Source: Aphanomyces cochlioides (taxonomy: Eukaryota > Oomycota > Saprolegniomycetes > Saprolegniales > Verrucalvaceae). Taken from it: a stretch of 64,000 nt of DNA. Shown here piece by piece: positions 51,113 to 62,291 of the stretch. The stretch spans positions 2,356,001-2,420,000 of the forward strand of contig JAHQRK010000007.1 of the NCBI GenBank assembly GCA_019828595.1. Reading direction: 5' to 3'. The position numbers and the translations under genes were made by a program. The notes under the pieces are model-generated. The model saw only the letters and a list, made by a program, of their open reading frames with translations. It had not been told where the DNA came from and did not search any database. Each line of letters opens with the position of its first letter. The first letter of the stretch is position 1.

Positions 51113-52414
51113 ATGGTAGAGCTGATCTACGTCGTGGTTGGAGTCGGGATCGTCTTCTCTGTGAACATTGAGCTGAGCGAAAAGGTCATTAATCTGAAAA
51201 CGAAGATCAAGGAGGGGAATCCTAACTCAATTGGATGTGATGCCGCGCTGCTGAAGCTGTACCTCGCGCGGGAAGGCAAGAGATGGCTGAACTCGGAAGA
51301 CGAAGAAATAATGGCGCTCGAGAAGGGAGAGATCCCTGATCGAATCAAGAATCTCATGCGCGAAGAGCAATGGATGTTGGGGGCTCGGAAGCTCAACAAC
51401 AATGCATACTTTGGCACGACATTCGAGCGAGTCGATGGTGACATTCACGTGCTGGTGGAGTTGCCAAAAGGTACAGAGCGTGGCATTACTGCAGCGACAA
51501 CGCCGCTGACGGCAGAGCAAGTGGGGATGGAATTGAATAAGGTCCTTGAAGAACGTGATCGAAAACGCTCGGAGTACTCGATATCAACGTGCCCGTGTTC
51601 AAAAGAAACCCTTCTCAAGAATCAGTTGGGTCTTGTATACTCCTCTGTTGTCCTCCGCGAAGTGGTCGACGACTCTATTCATGGTTATCAATGGCCAGCA
51701 CTAACTGAGAAGCACCCAGACCAACGAAAGGCGTACATGAAGTACGTTGAGGAACACTTGCGCGATGCTTTGATATCAGAGCAGAAGGATTTTCTGAAGG
51801 ACGTAGCTGGAAAGCGGGGCTTACTCGATTGTGATGATCGAAACCGGCTTCCCTTCAAAGTGATGGGAACAGCCGATATGATGATTATCGACGAACATGC
51901 GAACAAGATGGAAAACGTTTTCGCTGGTCTTCGGTTCGTGATCGAAGTAAAGAAGGGTCGTCCAAGCTACAATGAACAATGGCAACTGCTCCTGGAGTTG
52001 GTTGTCGCGGATCTGAAAAGTGAGGGGCGTTGTGCTCCTGTGGGTTTGCTCACCAACCTGAACGACTATTGGTATTTCTTGTGGTTCACGCCAGACAACA
52101 AAATCGCCAGAATGGTGCTCACGTGCCCAGCGAATGGATTCAAGATCATGAAAGAAGTATTGAAGGAGAGAAGCGGACCCACGCGTGATGGACAATTTCC
52201 GATGCATGTTGCTTTCTTGGATTCGCCTCTGCCACTGAAGCGTCAAAAGTTGCTTCGAAGTGCCACTGGTGGCGACGATGCTGCAGCAGAAATGCTCGAG
52301 AGATACGAGTTGATGTCAGACCATCTTGATCCGAAGTTCTTGCAGCAACAAAGGATTGAGCATGCTTTCGAGCTGATTCGGCGAATGCCGATTCATAGTG
52401 CAATGTACACCTAG
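51113..52414 (+). CDS. Crinkler (CRN)-type effector with restriction-endonuclease-like C-terminus
   Basis: 433 residues, one exon. The N-terminal ~100 residues follow the CRN header: MVELIYVVVGVG start, ubiquitin-like beta strands, LKLYLAREGKRWL at ~42 (LYLAR in place of the LFLAK translocation motif, as seen in saprolegnialean CRNs), then a helical segment ending near AYFGTTF. The C-terminal part (~210-330) contains GTADMMIID, then RFVIEVKKG (PD-(D/E)XK-like acidic residues and Lys), then WQLLLELVVADLKS, the pattern of nuclease-fold CRN domains. CRNs act inside the host nucleus or in competition between microbes. No classical signal peptide is obvious, which is common in this family. Confidence 0.8.
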   Translation: MVELIYVVVGVGIVFSVNIELSEKVINLKTKIKEGNPNSIGCDAALLKLYLAREGKRWLNSEDEEIMALEKGEIPDRIKNLMREEQWMLGARKLNNNAYFGTTFERVDGDIHVLVELPKGTERGITAATTPLTAEQVGMELNKVLEERDRKRSEYSISTCPCSKETLLKNQLGLVYSSVVLREVVDDSIHGYQWPALTEKHPDQRKAYMKYVEEHLRDALISEQKDFLKDVAGKRGLLDCDDRNRLPFKVMGTADMMIIDEHANKMENVFAGLRFVIEVKKGRPSYNEQWQLLLELVVADLKSEGRCAPVGLLTNLNDYWYFLWFTPDNKIARMVLTCPANGFKIMKEVLKERSGPTRDGQFPMHVAFLDSPLPLKRQKLLRSATGGDDAAAEMLERYELMSDHLDPKFLQQQRIEHAFELIRRMPIHSAMYT

Positions 52415-52463
52415 ATGGTTGGGAAGCACAGCTCAATGACGAGGATCGTTCGTTTTAACATTC

Positions 52464-52761
52464 TTATATGTGTTTTATGCAGAAACTCTTTGTTTCAGTG
52501 ATCTCAAGATTTTCAAGCGCCTCTTCGCTCAGTTGGTGTCCACGAAGTAGATCAAACACGCGCTTCTCGGCAGTGTCCCCCGTCACCTCGGTTCTTTCCC
52601 CCGTTTTTTGAAATGTGTCCTCAGACAGACTTGACAGAGTCTCAAGAACTCCCGTCGAGCACTTTCTTGACGTGGCGTGCTCGTTTCAGTAGCATGAGCC
52701 TTTGGCTGTCATTTCCCCGTTGTGGACTTGCACTACTTGGATTCTGCTCCTTTTCATGCAT
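52464..52761 (-). pseudogene. possible small coding relic, unrecognised
   Basis: From the ATG at 52761 the minus strand reads ~40 residues (QRLMLLKRARHVKKVLDG). After a one-base change at a GGG run near 52655 it continues as charged helical sequence (TAEKRVFDLLRGHQLSEEAL) to a TAA at 52464. Codon use looks protein-like, but no family is recognised. It could also be the last exons of an unrecognised gene. Confidence 0.25.
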
Positions 52762-53006
52762 CGTTCATTGTTCATTCCCCTTCAGAGCCTGATGACCCCT
52801 GTACAAAAACTACATCAACTTTAAGCAATTGTGTTTGGACTCCACTATGCATCCACTGTGCCAACGTGATCAAGGGTTTACCCCAGCCCAGTGTGTGTGG
52901 CTTGTCTTCTTCTACTCGACTGCGCTCCTTGCTATAGTCATGGAGCACCTTCTTGCAGCTCTACCGAGCCATGAGGCAGCAAGTCGTCTTGGATTTAGTT
53001 ATTATG

Positions 53007-54522
53007 TCAACCACTCTCAGATTCTTTGTCAAGACTGCTGCGTTGCTCTCCGCGGTAGACGAGGATGGCAGCGTGGAGTTGATTCAAGTAGACATTAAGC
53101 TGATCGAGCATGTTTTTCAACAGCGCCATGCCCTAGAATCCCATCCAAGTCAAAAGTATGATGCATTCCACAAGTACCTCCAGCCGCCGCGACTCGTTTG
53201 TGTTGTATTTCTCGTTGGCATATTGTCCCGTGATTGCTTTGGCTCGATGGAGAACGTTCTCGACGGAATATGCCTTGTCTAGTAGCGTCCAGTCGGCCAT
53301 GTGCGCTGCATGGAGCTGCGTGCACGATGCTAATTCCTCGTCAGATGTAATTGGCGGCGGTGCGACCATCCCTACGACGACAATCTAAGCCCACTGGAGC
53401 TCTCAGAATTGCAGCATACGTGCAGCTACGTGCTTCTTGAAAATGGCTTCAATGTCTGCCGTGAACGTAGAGAGCGAGTTGAGAGCCGGCGACAGTACGC
53501 GGCGTTTGGCCCGAATGAGTTTTGGCGCGTCGGGTTTTTCCACAGCGGCGACCTCTGGCTTGCTTCCCTCGACGGGGTCGAGAGTAGGCTCAGTCTGTGG
53601 AGCTGCTTTGTCTTCTAACGGCGATGGCTCTTTCTCCTTTGTTGTCGTCTTTTTCTTGGCTGTCTTTTTCGCTGGTGTCGCTGTCGGCGGTATGGACGGC
53701 GGCGGTGGCTTGGGTGGTTCCTTTGGCTTGATTTGACGCAATTCTTCCTTCTCGATGGCTTTTTGAATAGACTCCAGAGATCCGGGATTCAATGCTGACT
53801 CCAGGCGCCTGTGAATGAAGTGAGATGCTGCCAAACAAGCGCTCGAACCTCTTCTTTGCTGGCGGTGCTGTTGGTGGGACTGGTGTATCTAGGAGGACAA
53901 TTTCGCGTCTTCCTTTCGCCGTCGTGGGCTTCGATTCCAGAACGATCGAGCTTCTCGCTTTCGAGTCCTGGACCGATTTCGCATGGCGATCCTTCAGTCG
54001 ATCCTTTTCTTGGCCGTCCAGCATGCGCATAACGTGTAATTTCTTGGCAATGCGACCAGTCTACTTGGATTGAACCAACGAAACAACTCTAAATACGCAC
54101 CTCATGGAAGGAATAGCCCCCTGACTCATCAGGCGTTAATGTACATAGATGATTCACGCCGCCATCTTCGTCAAACGAGTGCAGTTCAAAGCGTTGTCCG
54201 TCGACTTCGAGTACATTGCTCTCGGTCTTGTCCAAGCGAATCGACACAGAAGTCGGCGCTTGCTGCAGTTTCAGCAGCACTTCCGGTGTCAATTTGATCG
54301 TCGCAGCCCACTTGAGCCGACTGGTGTCTGCAGCATGATGCAGCGCGTACTAAATCGTCGATTCAGTCCATCTTTCCTCGACCTCGAGTCTACCTCGCCA
54401 TTGAGTTCCATTTTGGATTCAAAGTCTTCCGGATATGACAAATTTACCGTAAATTGACCAAAAGGTGGCCCAACATCGTCAGGGTCGACTGGAGGAAGCC
54501 CACCATGCGATCTAGGAAGCAT
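53007..54522 (-). CDS. probable ELL-type RNA polymerase II elongation factor
   Basis: Six exons: 54522-54394, 54349-54101, 54060-53849, 53808-53430, 53384-53178, 53132-53007. Introns are 44, 40, 40, 45 and 45 nt; the total of 1302 nt gives 433 residues with frame kept throughout. The N-terminal domain (~45-150) is a beta-rich segment (WAATIKLTPEVLLKLQQ, VLEVDGQRFELHSF, then GRIAKKLHVMRML) followed by a basic helix and RSSIVLES, the order of the ELL N-domain. A Pro/Lys-rich linker follows. The C-terminus (PITSDEELASCTQLHAAHM, then VENVLHRAKAITGQY) resembles the occludin/ELL domain. ELL boosts Pol II elongation in the nucleus. The family call rests on pattern only. Confidence 0.55.
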
Positions 54523-56239
54523 TTACTCGTCGACGCCAGTTTCTTTCAACCCATGGCTCTAGAGCTACTGGTAGAGTATTCAATGAGCTATTCAAACCTG
54601 CAAGCGGGACTGGAATGCACCCAGCAGTTCAAAAGTTAAGAGTCGATGATTGTTGTGAGCCAACCCAGCAGCTTCCAATGGAAAGATTGCATCCGTCGCA
54701 CCGATGACAGGATCCATGCGGCTTGGAATTCAGCTAGTTAACGTGAACATTGTGGAGGAATAGCCGCAATTAAGAGGCAGCAACGAGGCGTACAGAAGTA
54801 TTCATTGCTTGGAAACAAGTTTGCCTGCACCAAGCTGCTTGAAAACCTTGGGCTGGGCAGAAGACATTGCAAAAATACACCGGCACCTGTGCAATAGGAC
54901 TTGGCCTCCGTCTGACTGTACGACCAAGCACCAGGCTGTACGTAAACAGATGCATGGTTGGAAGAATGGAGAGTTGATCGTGGAGAAGACATGAAAATCC
55001 TCATGGCTTTCGCGCCTAACTTGACAGCTCAATATCCTTGCCAAGGGTACTCCAAGCAAGCTACGCTGGCTTCCTCTTCCGACAAGAGCAGAGGAGATGC
55101 TGAGTGCAACTGAGAGGATAAACTTCCATTGTCCTCTGGACGGACGCTGAAATCACCCCGGGCGATGAAATGCAAACCAGAGCTTGGTGACGTTGTCGAC
55201 TTGCAGGGTGCAGTGATGGCATCGCTGGGAACTCAGATGAGGAGCTCTACACCTTTTTGCGTTTAAGTTAGATCATGTTTCGATTGATTTAATCTATTCA
55301 AAAGAATTTAAGGTCAATGACATTTCAATAACACAACTGCACTTCAATTAAATCTCACTTCCATCAACTGCATTTATAAAAAGTCAATGCCATTTAAAGA
55401 AAGTTCACGCCATTGATGTAAAAGACAACATCACTTCAAAAAAAGTCAACAACACTTTGTAGAACTTGCAACCTCCAACTCACACCTCGGGGTGGGAAAC
55501 AAATCCATCATTTCTCTTAAATATCGGCGCTTATTAAAACGGCCCAGATAGAAAATATAACCAAAATGAACCCTCGGAGGGAGAATATCTTTATCCTGGC
55601 TTTTAATGATCTGAAATTTTCGTCTGGTTTCCGTGAATTAACACGATATCATTCTATGCACCAAAGTCAGTTTGTCGATGGGGCAACGACGCTGGCTTGG
55701 TTTGGATCTTCTCTAAAATCTTCCTTACGACTAACATGTACCAAATATAACTCACCTCCTGCATGTGAGGGTCACTCAAGTTGCGCAAATTGCTTAAACA
55801 CCCAAGCAGAGTATGCAAGTCTTTATTATTTTATACCCTTTAATAATGAATTTATGTTAATATATAAAATTAAGGAGTTGCATTGAGTCAATAGCCTCCA
55901 TGCTTTGTTGATGCAAACCGTAAGTTCGCAGTGGAATCTATCTACAGGAGCCATAAAAGACAACAGAAAAGGCTTCCTTGGTCGGAAGATTGAATCGTTA
56001 CCGTCAAACCACAAAGATGTATGAAAAGCCGGAATATTGAGGCCAAGACGAAACACGATGCCATGCTCAAAAGTACAGACGTAAACTGCTCTACCGGTAG
56101 TCTTGTAGACCATGGTCGATCTACTGTCGAGTTCCCCCAAAGCTTACACTTGGGCAATCATCATGACAGCATAATTTTGAATCTTCAGCCGATTGGTTGT
56201 CGGATACCCTGTAATAAATGATACACTTTGATACATATT
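54523..56239. other. gene-poor region with degenerate AT-rich repeats
   Basis: No gene is firmly supported. 55280-55460 holds a loose tandem array of AAAGTCAATGCCATTTAAA-like words. A minus-strand stretch at 55900-56140 reads protein-like (VYKTTGRAVYVCTFEHGIVF) but lacks a recognisable family. Confidence 0.35.
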
Positions 56240-56256
56240 ATCATTGGTCAAATTTA
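56240..56256 (+). promoter_or_regulatory. oomycete core-promoter-like motif
   Basis: TATCATTGGTCAAATTT resembles GCTCATTYYNCAWTTT (one extra A, GG in place of YY), 21 nt before an ATG at 56278. Confidence 0.4.
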
Positions 56257-56277
56257 TACCGGTGTATAATCACCAAG

Positions 56278-56557
56278 ATGGAGTTGGACGATTGCGACGG
56301 TACTGTCATCCAAATGGCAGCTTGGAGGATTCAGAACCTTCTATGGCATTGTCGAGGCTGCGCAATGTCTAAACTAATACACGCCTGGTCTACAGCACCT
56401 CCACAGGGTCGCGTTTTACGATCCCCTATTTATGTAAGTGAGCAACAAGCTCCCCCCGTCATTTCCCCCCGGTTAGAGCTCTAAATCGCCCCGCGAACCA
56501 GACGGAGAGGTGACCTACACATCGAGATATCCCACCGCTAGCTTGCAGCCCTTGTAG
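56278..56557 (+). CDS. small unrecognised protein, possible IQ-like helix
   Basis: Exons 56278-56433 and 56477-56557 give 78 residues. The 43-nt intron has a perfect donor GTAAGT. The sequence DGTVIQMAAWRIQNLL loosely resembles an IQ calmodulin-binding helix. A further very short intron near 56509 (GTGACC to GCTAG, 32 nt) would give a different charged C-terminus, so the end is uncertain. The promoter-like motif at 56240 supports this strand; a 76-codon minus-strand frame overlaps 56459-56689 and cannot be excluded. Confidence 0.35.
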
Positions 56558-56959
56558 ACGTGGCTCGAAAAAGGGCTTGGAATATGCGACGCCGTCTTTT
56601 AAACGTCTGAGTTGATCGTTCCTCTCACGATGCGTGACAAAAGGACGGGGGACATCACGGGCTAGACAGTCCGCCACGTCATCATCCATCTTGTAGCTTC
56701 TTTCCTAACTAACTCCCAACACTTAAACGCGACTTATTGACTCGACTCAAGCGTTGAAAAAAAACGGTGAAAAAAAGAATTGCCAGCCTAATTCACCGGC
56801 GTAGCTCGACAACGTCACGAAAAAAACTTTTTAAGGTGGAGACTTGTACTGAAAAAAGAATTTTTTGATGAAAAAAGAAAACGAACACACGACATCGTCG
56901 GTCGCCAGCCCTCCTGGCAACCTTATGGACAGTCGAAAGCATCTGTGAGATCATTTGCA
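56558..56959. other. intergenic with A-rich runs
   Basis: Several GAAAAAA runs (56758-56890), including the small hairpin AAAAAAGAATTTTTT, before pseudogene E. No gene. Confidence 0.4.
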
Positions 56960-59314
56960 ATGACGAGCCAAAGATGGCATGGCTTGGAGGTCATGGCATC
57001 CATAATCCTCGTCGTTGTGGCTGCAGCGACGGCGGTGCCAGCTTGGCATTCTATCGAAGAGGATGTCTACTACATTGGCAATGACATTGGCGTCACGCAG
57101 CGGACGCAGCTCACGTCATGTAAACTCGACTGCGTAGCGACGTTTGGCTGCTCGATGGTTGTGTTTTCGTCTGGCACGTGTCTTCTCAAGAGCCGCCCTG
57201 GTGTCGCTGTCGCCAAGGCAGGATCGCAGGCGATATCCAAGATGCCATCTTGGCGATCCAAGCAACTATCAGCGCAATCACCGCCTCTAGCACTGCCAAA
57301 ACCATTCCCACGAGCTGGACACTTCCCGATCATGACCACTACCATCACACCACGGCCACATTGCGCTTGAATCGGCTAGAAGAATTCAAACGGGAACGTA
57401 TGCACCGACTCGCGCGGTGTTTCATTTCATGGACGCGGCGCAATGGATCGACACAGTCCCGCCGCGGTACTACACACATGCGCTCAATTCTTCCGCGGAC
57501 GTCTACACAAAAGCCTACTTGCTTCCAAACAAATCCAGGGGGGCAATATCCTGACGCCGTACGTGGCCGTCGAATCTGTCACCGAGTGCGCTGAGATTGC
57601 CCGTACCAACAGCCGCGTCTTCTTCACCTACATCAATGTTTCCCAAGCGTGCATCCTGCATGGGTTTCCAGGCCGCAATCAGCTCGACGTCCGTCTACCG
57701 TCGTCTACGATGACGGCAGCAGTTTTAGCGACACCGCCACTGGCAGCACTCGTAGCTCGATTGCTCAAGGTCGAGTCGGCTCAAGTGTGCTAGGAGAAAT
57801 ACTCAACAGCACCAGAGTGCACCGCCAGCAGCTTACTGAGCGATCGAACTTGCTTGCTGTGGTCTCCACTGCCAGTTCCTTCTGCTGGCGGCGTTGTAGC
57901 CGGCTGGATCATCGATCCTATCATGCAACACGAAAACCAAGGCGTAGTCTTCGCTACGATGACCATCAACCCATCAACCGATGGTCAAGACGATGGTGAA
58001 ATCGACGACAGCGCAAGTGAAGAGCTAGCAGGCAGCTTGTCACAAGCTGAATGCGCTGCGTTCAGCTCGGAGCGTCCCCTTTTCTTCCAGCACGACTCGA
58101 AAGATCAAACTTGTACAATCTACCGCAACAAGAAGGTTCCAACGACCTCGACGAGCTTTCTCTGGGCTGGAACGACAGGTACTTGCTTCTCTACACAGAG
58201 CTTGCACTGACGACAACCTTGGCCAGTAGCTCCTGCAGCGCACCGTGGCAACATTTTTCCAGCTCCGACGGTCCAGCTGCCGCACAAGTCGACTGAATTG
58301 ACCTGCCGACGCGCTTGTATTCCAACGGCGACGCAATGCTTTGGTTCGATCTTCCACGCTGGCAATCAATCCTGTGCGCTCTACGTCGCGCCACGTCATC
58401 GAGCAAGTTCAGCAAGTTTGGCAATCCCCAGTCGAAAGTTTGGGTGGACACTTTCGTCAGGACAGAAGTCCATGCAGATGAAATCAAGCCATGAGTTTGA
58501 CACTGTGCACGTCTTTGGCACTGCTCATCAAGACGACCACGAGCTTTTCATGGCGAGCGACGTCGTCCACGCGATTTCCGACGCCAAGACCAAAGTGGTG
58601 TTCATCTACATGACGGCCGGGGACGCCGGCACAAAAGATGGCTGGTGGCAATCGCGAGAACTTGGAACGTTGGCAGCGACGCGCGTCCTTGTTGAAGCAG
58701 CAGGGCATTACGACGCAACGCAATTGATTGCAACCAACGGCGATCGCAAACCACACGGTGGCTAGACTTGTCGTGGGCAATGCCGTGCACTACTTTATGC
58801 GGCTCACTGAAGCAGCTCTGTCGGATTTATTCTTGGGCAATGGACCAAATACAACCGAGCCATCGACCACGACGTTTGCAGAGGTGTACAAGGATGTAGC
58901 CGACGTCAAAGCCGTCGTCCATGCGTTCCTCGAGAAGGAAACGCAAACTGCGCTCAATGTTCGAGTGAGCGCCAACGAATTCAAAGACTTTTTGCCAGAG
59001 GATGAAAGCGTCACCATGAACTACACATGTGGACTGGACAGCTCATGTCGCAAGTCGTGGAGAACCATCCATTGTGGCGAGTATGCGTCGATCAAACGTA
59101 TTACTTTGGCTACCAGCGGTGGCTTCATGCGGTCAATATGGCATCGTTTGAACGCATGCTCCAGCGACGACTCTGGCTTGGGCTTAGCACGGCCATCGCT
59201 GGCGTGTACAAAAAGTGCTACCCCGTCTGGCTTGACCACGCTCAGCACTTGGGGCGACAGTACATCGCTCGAACTGTCACGCGTCAACGATCTTGTCTTC
59301 CCGACAGACCATGA
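56960..59314 (+). pseudogene. short-branch PAN - LmbE-like deacetylase, gene E (decayed)
   Basis: ATG at 56960, a signal-like N-terminus (IILVVVAAATAVPAW) and one PAN module (YYIGNDIGV then CKLDCVATFGCSM). Then the frame changes at least five times (about 57230, 57530 at a G-run, 57700-57830, 58750, 59010). The catalytic box AHQDDHELFMA and GDAGTKDGWWQSRE are intact. An intron of about 60 nt (58179-58238) lies at the same place as the intron of gene F. The C-terminal YYFGYQRWLHAVNM and VWLDHAQHLGRQYIART match F. It faces F tail to tail. Homopolymer-associated shifts could be assembly errors, but the number of changes favours decay. Confidence 0.75.
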
Positions 59315-59399
59315 ACGAATGGTGGCCAGCTATCGTGGCCTCTTTCACACTGAAAAGTCGTCGACTCGATCAACTAGTGACGACCTAGACAGCCGATGA

Positions 59400-59740
59400 A
59401 AGATCTCATTTCATGAGCTCCAGCAGCAGACATTTCAAAAGCGTGAAGTTTGAGATTCTCCAAAGTACTGGAGATGTTGCATCGGCACGAAGACATTTCA
59501 AATGTGTGAAGATGTGTGGAGACACTTCAAGTGTGTGAAATTATTTATAGTGCGGTGACAGCTTAGTGACATTTGAGCGTGTGAAGTTTTCGTTCGTTGA
59601 TGACATTTCATAAGTGTGAGGACACTTGAAACATGTGAAAATAGAACTGAGCTCATCCAATATCATATGGACATTTCAAATGTATGACGATTATACTGTC
59701 TCCAACATGGACATTTCAACGTTGTGCAATTGTTTTCGAC
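59400..59740. repeat. degenerate tandem repeat between genes E and F
   Basis: Roughly eight to ten imperfect copies of a GACATTTCAAATGTGTGAAG-like unit at irregular 25-50 bp spacing. Confidence 0.65.
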
Positions 59741-59794
59741 TCCAAATCTCCCACTGAATAGGTTAAGCTGTTAATTACTAGACACGCTTTCGAC

Positions 59795-62073
59795 TTAATG
59801 ACATGGAAACGTGGTGTTGAGGACTTCTCTCGCGATATATTGGCGTCCAAGGACGTGGATATGGTCCATCCAGACGGGATAGCCTTTGGAGTAGCGCGCA
59901 TCGATCGCAGTGCTCAATTGGAGCCACATGTAGCGTTGGAAGGATCGATATGGTTCGGGGATGTTGGCTTGAGCTTGCCACCGTTGATAGCCAAAGTAAT
60001 ATTTCTGATGAACGCATTGAGCCCAGAGGGGATACGTCTCCAGCACCGACGCTGTGATGGCGCCAGTGGCTTCATGCAATTGGTGGTCCACGCCTTGGTC
60101 GGCAGCGTCAAGGCCTTGGTATTCGTTGGCACCGACAACGACGCTGGGGAACCCGTAGGTTTCATCACGTAGGATGGCTCGCACGACAGCTTTGACATCG
60201 TCAAGACTTGCGTAGACATCCTCTTCTTCATGGCTGCCGTTGCCGAGTGGCTTCTCAACTCGATTTGTTGCATTGTCGAGGGCAAATTTGAACATACTTT
60301 CTTCCCCCAGTCGTACAAAATAATGCCTCAAACGGTCACCGACATCAGTGCGACGGACGTGGAATCGACCGACACGGGCTAGACTCGTCTCTCGTCGTGA
60401 GTTGAACGATGGCTCGGCGAGGAGTTCCACCAAAGTTGTCGACGCGGCCAGTGTGCCGCTTTCACGTGCTTCCCACCATCCATCTCGAGCGTCGGCGTCA
60501 CCTGCCGTCGTGTAGATGAAGACCAGCTTGGCATGTGGATTTGCTAGCGCGTGCATGACATCCGCCGACATGAACAGCTCATGGTCGTCTTGATGGGCAG
60601 AGATAAAGACATGCACTTGATCGAGAGATGGCGCTGGAGCTTCTTCTCCTTCGTCTTTCACTTGGAGCGACTCTGGAGTTTTTGCAATCCAGCCAAGGAA
60701 ACTATGGTTCGACGCATTGGCGGCGGCTACGTTGGGGAGATAAATGTAGCACGTTTTCTTGTCAGCGAGCCACACTGAGCCAAAGCAAAGCTCGAACGAG
60801 GGAATACAAGCAGAGGCACAACCTGCAGCGTCTTCATGACGGCTCTGTCGGCGGGGAATCACGCCTTCAGCCAGTGCGCCATGGAGCTTAATCGGCGCTT
60901 CAAAATTGTTTAATGACATGGCAGCATGAGAGGCATACCTGTTGGTGTCCAGTAGAGAAAACTCGTAGCAGATGCATCGTCTTGAGCTAGGATTGACTGC
61001 GTTTTGGCAATGCGGCAAGTTTGAGTTTGTTCGTCAAAGGCAAAGAAAAGCTGGCCCTGTTGAGCACTTCTGACTGCGCACTCTGTTGCAGATATGCCTG
61101 CAGCATCTTGTTGTTTCTCAAAGAGAGAATCTGACGAGGAGAGAGCAATCCTAACGAAAGCATAGGGTTCCACGGAGTCAGGGGAGCGTATGACGGCCGG
61201 TGGCGCAATCCAACCGGCGTAAATGTCGTCAAACAAAGCCTTCCTTGGTGCAAACAACGTGCAATTGTTGGTGGAAGCGTTCCAAAGGCTAGCTGCACAT
61301 GACGCATCAGCCGTGCAAGCTGAGCTGCAGGCTAGAGATGACGTGGCAATGCCTGAAGCGCGGTCAAAGGTGGACGACAGCGAATTATCCCACGCTGGCA
61401 TTGGATGGCCTTCCCTTGTGGCTAGATTTAGTAAACTGCTGGTCTTTTCACGCCTTGAATTGACGAGAATACAGAGCTGAGACTGGCGAAGATAAGTAAA
61501 GAAGACGCGCGTATAGGCGAAGGCAATGCGCGCGCATTCACTGATCGATTCAACGTGATGGAACGGCGTGGCAAGGTCGTGGTGAACCAAGAGGGACTCG
61601 TTGAAAAGATCTTCGCCATTTGAGATCTTGGCTGTGATGAGAGCTTCAGGGAGCTCGTCGACCCACATAGCTTGAGCCATCGAGTGGAAGACGAGCGTCG
61701 GGACTGGAAATGTACCGGCTTCGTGGACTTGGACATCCGTCGTGGCAAAGACATTGCCTTGCACATCGTTTCTCTTAAACAAGGATGGCGGTGGCTCTGT
61801 TTGAACAAGCTCCCCAGCGCGAATTCCAGGAAGCGAGACGTGTGAAGTAGCAGCGGTCCGTTCTTTTAGAAAGCACGTCCCGCCATTGCGATGAGACCAG
61901 ACGAACAGCCAACAATGACGTGTTGCAGCACAATCCTCAGCGCAGTCGCTGATGCTTCCTCTCAAGGTTGAGTTCAGGTCTCCACCGATATAGTCTGTAT
62001 CGTTTGGTAGAGCTTTCCATTCAGTAGAGAAGGCCCATGACGCCAGGAGTGAAGCAGCGACGGCTCGCAACAT
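59795..62073 (-). CDS. secreted PAN - LmbE/PIG-L-like deacetylase, gene F (short form)
   Basis: Two exons (62073-60939 and 60897-59795), intron 41 nt GT-AG, giving 745 residues. The frame is open six codons upstream of the ATG but only to a TTG. Order: signal peptide (~1-17, MLRAVAASLLASWAFS), one N-terminal PAN (~20-95, NDTDYIGGDL), no Thr stalk, middle region with Cys-pair segments, and the deacetylase domain with AHQDDHELFMSAD at ~479 and GDADARDGWWEARE. Splicing gives TPTAPIKLHGAL, aligning with TPSAPVVLSGAF in gene B, which supports the intron. Compared with B-D it lacks the stalk and three PANs and has an intron. It probably has the same reaction with different targeting. Confidence 0.82.
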
Positions 62074-62291
62074 GGTGGTCAATCCTGCCAATCTCTCCCA
62101 AGCAAGATATAGGGCAATGCAATAATTTACATTTCCTCGTTAGCAATATTTACAATCACAATTATTTATTGTTTCCAATATATTGTAAACTTTTGAGAAA
62201 TTCGGTAAAATTAAATCCAATGATAAATTGCAGATCGTCCGTTCGAGACGAACCGACGACCTCACTTTGTCTATGATACGCTCCATGTAGT

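Noticed and set aside
56459..56689. 76-codon minus-strand frame starting MDDDVADCLARD
   Set aside because: Overlaps the spliced plus-strand gene supported by a promoter-like motif and a good donor; kept only as an alternative.
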